A stretch of DNA of 10,517 nt from Bacillota bacterium (GTDB taxonomy: Bacteria; Bacillota_I; Bacilli_A; RF39; UBA660), in assembly GCA_003524085.1 (NCBI GenBank), contig DOEC01000016.1, positions 1 through 10,517 on the forward strand, in the 5' to 3' direction. The translations under genes were made by a program, and so were the position numbers. Within the stretch, counting starts at the first letter, position 1. Each line of letters opens with the position of its first letter. Positions 6,990 through 10,517 of the stretch are shown here, in pieces. The notes beneath the pieces are model-generated. The model was not told the origin of the DNA. It searched no databases and was given only the letters and a program-made list of their open reading frames with translations.

Positions 6990-8573
6990 CTAAATATTTC
7001 TCTTTAAAACATTTATATTTCTTCCAAGATTATTATATTCACTAACTAACTCATGTAGTCTTTCTATACTTACTCCAGTTACTTTCGTAATCTCTTCTGT
7101 ACTAACAAGTTTTCTTGCTAAATATGTAAGCACTGCTAGACTTTCATTCTCACTAAAGTAACTAAGTAATTCTTTGTATTCTTTACTTCTAGCAATATTT
7201 CTCATATCTCTTAAACTATTAATTCTAACACCTACATACTTTTCTTTACTCTTTCTATTAAAATAAAGAACTGCTTTTTCTAACATCACTTTAATTCTAT
7301 GATTATCTTCACTACTAAATGTATGTAATTCACTTGTATTTGAATAATCTACTCCATACTTCTTTTGTAAAAGCATTTTATCTTCATTACTTAGTGTATC
7401 AATAAATTCTAAAAGTAAATATTTCTCTTCAGCATTAACTCTTTCAAATAAACTCTTATACTTTTTAATTTCTCTATCTTTTAAACTCCAAGATAACTTA
7501 GTTATAACAAAACGTGTGATATATTCGTTTTCCTGTGTTGTCATAATATTTTTAGTAGTAGTCAAATCAAAATTTTCCCCATATTTCTTTATTAAAATAT
7601 CTTTATCTTTTTCTTGAAGACTATCTATTGCCTTTAACACTCTTAATTTAAACTCATCCATTGTTTCATCATCAAACTTATTTTTACTTAATATAAGAAA
7701 TAATGGTTTAAAGTTAGTATGTACTAATTTAAGTTTACCACTTTTTAGTCTTTCTATAGACTTTTTTCTTAATAAACTATTCTTTTGTTCAAAATTAACA
7801 GCCACTTCTTTATCTAAATTTTCTCCAAATAAGCTATATATACGTTCTTGTTCTTTAGTACTTAAAAGGCTCATTCTTTCTTTAATTGTATCTAAGTCTA
7901 GATTAACATAATCAGTAATTTTAACAAACTCACCATTCTCTAACAAAGCAAACTTTCTTCTAATTAATCTACAAATTCTTACGTTTATCTCATCATTTAC
8001 TTTATTATCTACTTTATATAACTTATCAAAGTTTTCTCCAAATTTCTTCTTTAATGTTTTAATACTTTCTTCATCCAAAGAATAAACCACTCTTAATACT
8101 TCTTCTTTAGGTCTATCAAATTGATTAAAGAAACCTTTATAAACACTAGAATAATCTACTTTTCTAGTTGATACTTTACCTTCTTTAATCGCAGTTTGTA
8201 CTTTCTTTATTATATATAAATTCTTTTGTCTAATCTCTTTAGTTACTACACCACTTTTAAGTTCATTATCTTTATAAGAGTACTCAGTAAATAAATTAAC
8301 TAATTCTTTTTCTTTTAAAGTATCTATTAATTTAATTACAGTTTCTTTTGGTGCATTAAATTCATTAAATAAATTCTTCTTATACAGTTTCTTATATATT
8401 TGACTAATTATATCTTTTGCTTGTTTACTGTTTGGATTTCTAAATTTGTTATCTACTCCCCATGTGTAATAAACTAAATTCTTTTGTACGTCAGTTAACT
8501 CTTCAACTGCAGCTAGAACAGTACTTTCGTCTATTCCCATAAAATTATCAAAAAAATAATCTTTTAATTTCAT
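6990..8573 (-). CDS. Tandem-repeat helical protein with sigma region 4-like modules, 527 residues
   Basis: I do not recognise a named family. The protein is soluble, Lys/Glu-rich and probably all-helical, with no signal or membrane segment. It holds about six degenerate ~60-residue modules (about 7-63, 68-130, 148-208, 219-276, 300-360, 376-438). Each has a Phe-rich start, a hydrophobic helix, then S-L-x(3)-D/E-x-x-x-L-x-K-K-Y/F-G-E-N-F-D and an Ile/Arg/Lys helix ending in K-L or K-F. The best copies are SLDEESIKTLKKKFGENFD, SLQEKDKDILIKKYGENFD and TLSNEDKMLLQKKYGVD. The pattern resembles the LPEREREVLRLRYG segment of sigma-factor region 4, and the C-terminus (about 491-513, STEEITKVTGVSIERLHELV) looks like a helix-turn-helix. 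Nucleic-acid binding is therefore an inference, not a finding. Start: ATG at 8573-8571 with AAGGGGG (8579-8585) 5 bases upstream. An earlier in-frame ATG at 8630 would translate the promoter. The stop is TAG. Confidence 0.85.
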   Translation of the reverse strand: MKLKDYFFDNFMGIDESTVLAAVEELTDVQKNLVYYTWGVDNKFRNPNSKQAKDIISQIYKKLYKKNLFNEFNAPKETVIKLIDTLKEKELVNLFTEYSYKDNELKSGVVTKEIRQKNLYIIKKVQTAIKEGKVSTRKVDYSSVYKGFFNQFDRPKEEVLRVVYSLDEESIKTLKKKFGENFDKLYKVDNKVNDEINVRICRLIRRKFALLENGEFVKITDYVNLDLDTIKERMSLLSTKEQERIYSLFGENLDKEVAVNFEQKNSLLRKKSIERLKSGKLKLVHTNFKPLFLILSKNKFDDETMDEFKLRVLKAIDSLQEKDKDILIKKYGENFDLTTTKNIMTTQENEYITRFVITKLSWSLKDREIKKYKSLFERVNAEEKYLLLEFIDTLSNEDKMLLQKKYGVDYSNTSELHTFSSEDNHRIKVMLEKAVLYFNRKSKEKYVGVRINSLRDMRNIARSKEYKELLSYFSENESLAVLTYLARKLVSTEEITKVTGVSIERLHELVSEYNNLGRNINVLKRNI

Positions 8574-8578
8574 AATAT

Positions 8579-8585
8579 CCCCCTT
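8579..8585 (-). promoter_or_regulatory. Ribosome binding site deciding the start of the repeat protein
   Basis: AAGGGGG lies 5 bases before the ATG at 8573. It fixes the start there and excludes the 19-residue N-terminal extension encoded by the promoter region. Confidence 0.7.
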
Positions 8586-8626
8586 AAAAAAAACAAACAT
8601 ATTGTACCATAAATAGGTACAATATG
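8586..8626 (-). terminator. Perfect inverted repeat plus T-run: terminator and possible operator
   Basis: Arms CATATTGTACC (8626-8616 on the minus strand, as palindrome partner of 8608-8598) and GGTACAATATG are perfectly complementary over 11 bp with a 7-base TATTTAT loop. Downstream come TTTG and TTTTTTTT (8597-8586). Read as RNA this is an intrinsic terminator for the surface protein gene, 8 bases after its stop. Read as DNA it is a 29-bp palindrome covering spacer and -10 of the next promoter, and could bind a dimeric repressor. Both roles may apply; the sequence alone cannot separate them. Confidence 0.65.
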
Positions 8627-8630
8627 TCAA
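8601..8630 (-). promoter_or_regulatory. Strong sigma-A promoter of the repeat protein gene
   Basis: A perfect -35 TTGACA (8630-8625), an 18-base spacer and -10 TACAAT (8606-8601) predict a start near 8594 and a leader of only about 20 bases. It is the best -35 in the window. The whole spacer and the -10 box lie inside the perfect inverted repeat 8598-8626, the usual placement of a repressor operator. The -35 box starts 5 bases after the upstream stop codon. Confidence 0.65.
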
Positions 8631-8634
8631 TAGT

Positions 8635-10517
8635 TTAATTTGTCATCACATACGGATCACTTTGTGTCCCAGTTCCAGATACAGTCACATCAGCTGATAA
8701 AGCCATAACTGGGATAGTTGGAAAAAGGTTTTGCACTCCATTAAAATGCGGAACATCATCCGTGGCGCTAAGAAGATCGTTGTTCGTAAGCCCCCTATAG
8801 TCAACATAGTAAGCACCATTAGCATAAGACGACGAAGGACTTAACAACCATTGATATATTCCGTCTCCTTGGTACAACCAGTTATTATTATGACAGGCTG
8901 CTAAATTATGATAAGAGTTTGTTTCTTTTGTTCTTGGACAGTCACTTGCAAGTACGGCGTATCCATAATCACTTGGATATATTAATCCTACACTTCCTAT
9001 AAATGATGTAGAACTATTATAGTTATTCTTTGCTGTAACTCCTGGCGTACTTCCTCTTTCTACTTCGAACCAGGCTGATGATGTCAACGAACTATATGAA
9101 CTACTTGTACCTAGATACATCTTATAGTTTACAGTATGACTATAATTAGTTAGATTATACGTACTTGATAACTTATCGTGCATCGTTGTATTTGGAAAAT
9201 GGTTTGTTTTATTTGAGTCATAAGCCATAGTAGGATAACTGTCCTTTTCATAATGTCTTCTAACTCTTATTACTTCTTCTCCATTTGCTCCATCATTAAA
9301 TATTCCAATTATTCTCCATAATTCTTTTTCATTAGTACTTTTATTAGTCATGTATATATAGTTATTCGGATTAGTTCCTTCGTATCTATATCCATTTTCG
9401 TTTACTGTATTTGTTTTTATGACATCAGTTAATTTCGGATCAGCGACTTCTTCAATTGTGTAAGGACTAGTTGCGCTACCATCGCCTGATTTGTATATTA
9501 AATCTTTTTTTAATGATATAACTGGTCTAACGTGTAACTTATATTGAACACTTTGTGCTCCAAATTGTGCTTTCCTATCTTGTGCACTTGATATTTTAAA
9601 CACTACAGAACTTTTATCAGTGTCCCAACTAGCAGCCGACAACAACCACCATTCATTTTGCCCATTTTTAATAGACGCATTGCCTTTACTATTTAAGTAA
9701 TACCATGTTGCAGCATTTTTTATCCACACACCACCTGCATAACTTATTTCATCTGCTGTCATTAAGGCAATTGGATATGTTAATTGTGCTTTTGTATTAT
9801 TTACACTAAATGCATCATATTCATTTGTACAATTATATGATGGATTTTTATTAGCTCCTAATCTTGTATATCCAACATAATAAAATTGGTTGCCGGTTGC
9901 TGAATAAGTTCCACTTCCTACTTCTCTATCATTACAATATACCGCTGTTGTACTTAAGTATTTTGTATAATTTACCAAATTATCTTTATACCAAGTATCT
10001 ATAGTTTTTTTAATTGTACTATCATTTGTATTTAATCTATTATTTTCCAAAGACCCGCTTGTACCATATTTATATCCTACATACATTGAATCATTATAGT
10101 TTTCATTAAAAGCAATTTCACTATCACCAATATAGGCATTCTGTGTTTCAGGACTTGTTCCGTGGTACAAAAGTCTAATACTTCCATCAGAGTTTGTTCT
10201 TATTATTCTCCAGTAGTATCCACCAAACTTTACCCAGTTGTTTCTAGCATCTCCTGCAAAGTAATATACATCTGTATTGTCTTCTTTTGCTTTATACATT
10301 GTTCCAATATTTACATCTGTGTAGGTTGTACTAAAATCTGTTCTAGTTTTAATATTTGAGTTGTCTTCCATTATTTTATAACCTAAAGTACCTTTAGTAT
10401 ATTGGTTGTTTTCGTTTGTTGTACTCTCTACTATATATAAACTACCTGTTACAGTTGACCCCATATCTATACTTTGATCTTCAGTGCTATCTAAGTATTT
10501 TATTTCTAAAGTATAAC
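8635..10517 (-). CDS. Large secreted/surface protein with two DUF6273-like domains (5' end outside window)
   Basis: The frame stays open through the right edge, adding 17 residues before the first Met, so at least 626 residues are visible and signal peptide or anchor are not. Numbering from the Met at 10464: domain 1, about 55-338, has VKFGGYYWRIIRTNSDGSIRL (78-98), LMTADEISYAGG, WWLLSAASW (272-280), LHVRPVISL and GDGSATSPYTI. Domain 2, about 350-607, repeats this order with ELWRIIGIFNDG (381-392), LIYPSDYGYAV, WLLSPSSS (539-546), TIPVMAL and GTGTQSDPYVM. The W-x-L-S...V-R-P-V...L signature fits DUF6273-type, formylglycine-enzyme/C-type-lectin-like folds. Cys pairs 177/212 and 509/524 could form disulfides, supporting export. 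The first residues (YTLEIKYL...VTGSLYIV) resemble the end of a TasA/CalY-like beta domain; this is weak. Ligand unknown. The last 240 bases are about 43% GC, richer than most of the gene. Confidence 0.8.
   Translation of the reverse strand, partial: YTLEIKYLDSTEDQSIDMGSTVTGSLYIVESTTNENNQYTKGTLGYKIMEDNSNIKTRTDFSTTYTDVNIGTMYKAKEDNTDVYYFAGDARNNWVKFGGYYWRIIRTNSDGSIRLLYHGTSPETQNAYIGDSEIAFNENYNDSMYVGYKYGTSGSLENNRLNTNDSTIKKTIDTWYKDNLVNYTKYLSTTAVYCNDREVGSGTYSATGNQFYYVGYTRLGANKNPSYNCTNEYDAFSVNNTKAQLTYPIALMTADEISYAGGVWIKNAATWYYLNSKGNASIKNGQNEWWLLSAASWDTDKSSVVFKISSAQDRKAQFGAQSVQYKLHVRPVISLKKDLIYKSGDGSATSPYTIEEVADPKLTDVIKTNTVNENGYRYEGTNPNNYIYMTNKSTNEKELWRIIGIFNDGANGEEVIRVRRHYEKDSYPTMAYDSNKTNHFPNTTMHDKLSSTYNLTNYSHTVNYKMYLGTSSSYSSLTSSAWFEVERGSTPGVTAKNNYNSSTSFIGSVGLIYPSDYGYAVLASDCPRTKETNSYHNLAACHNNNWLYQGDGIYQWLLSPSSSYANGAYYVDYRGLTNNDLLSATDDVPHFNGVQNLFPTIPVMALSADVTVSGTGTQSDPYVMTN

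Noticed and set aside
8571..8630. Longer start for the repeat protein at ATG 8630, adding 19 residues (MTYCTYLWYN...)
   Set aside because: The extension is encoded by the -35/-10 boxes and the palindrome, has no ribosome binding site, and lies upstream of the predicted transcription start. ATG 8573 has AAGGGGG at good distance.
1..10517. Use of genetic code 4 (TGA as Trp), suggested by Mollicutes-like features and by the lack of TGA stops
   Set aside because: Trp residues are written TGG where I checked, and only eight stop codons are visible (six TAA, two TAG). That is too few to infer recoding.
8635..10517. A DGR template repeat or reverse transcriptase inside the window
   Set aside because: I found no second copy of the 8640-8860 segment and no reverse-transcriptase motifs. 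The first DUF6273-like domain is too diverged at the nucleotide level to be a template.
1..10517. CRISPR array, insertion sequence, tRNA or rRNA gene
   Set aside because: No regularly spaced direct repeats, transposase motifs, terminal inverted repeats or tRNA-like cloverleaf elements were seen. The only structured RNA with clear landmarks is the T-box leader.

Overview
This window is AT-rich DNA from a low-GC Gram-positive bacterium (Bacillota). Every gene I can support lies on the minus strand, so transcription runs from high to low coordinates. Strong AAGGAGG-type ribosome binding sites, sigma-A-like promoters, compact intergenic gaps, U-tract terminators and a Phe T-box leader fit Bacilli. 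The LemA/DUF2207 pair, the tandem DUF6273-like surface protein and the sigma-like repeat protein suggest an uncultured, probably gut-associated Bacilli lineage (RF39/Erysipelotrichales-like). That placement is inference. No gene here ends in TGA, but nothing proves a recoded TGA.

Layout in the order of transcription. (1) 10517-8635: the 3' part of a large secreted or surface protein. Its reading frame is open through the right edge, so its start lies outside. It has two related DUF6273-like (C-type-lectin-like) domains, and its last ~240 bases have clearly higher GC. (2) 8630-8586: a dense control region in which a near-consensus promoter is interleaved with a perfect 11-bp inverted repeat, followed by a T-run. 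(3) 8573-6990: a 527-residue soluble protein built from about six degenerate ~60-residue modules that resemble sigma-factor region 4. (4) 6981-6738: a promoter and a complete T-box riboswitch with UUC specifier, antiterminator and competing terminator. (5) 6723-3323: pheS and pheT, overlapping by one base. (6) 3273-760: lemA and a DUF2207 membrane protein, separated by a small terminator or attenuator. (7) 770-201: an HD-domain hydrolase whose GTG start and ribosome binding site lie inside the glycine-rich tail codons of the DUF2207 gene. A strong terminator follows. (8) 193-1: a promoter overlapping that terminator, then a 33-codon ORF with an excellent ribosome binding site and a run of nine G. 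It ends exactly at the left edge.

How the parts relate. pheST is the housekeeping core; the T-box makes it respond to uncharged tRNA-Phe. lemA, DUF2207 and the HD gene form a likely envelope-associated transcription unit read from a weak promoter after pheT or by readthrough. The surface protein, the repeat protein with its palindromic promoter, and the 33-codon ORF are the accessory and least explained parts. They are the best places to look for something undescribed.
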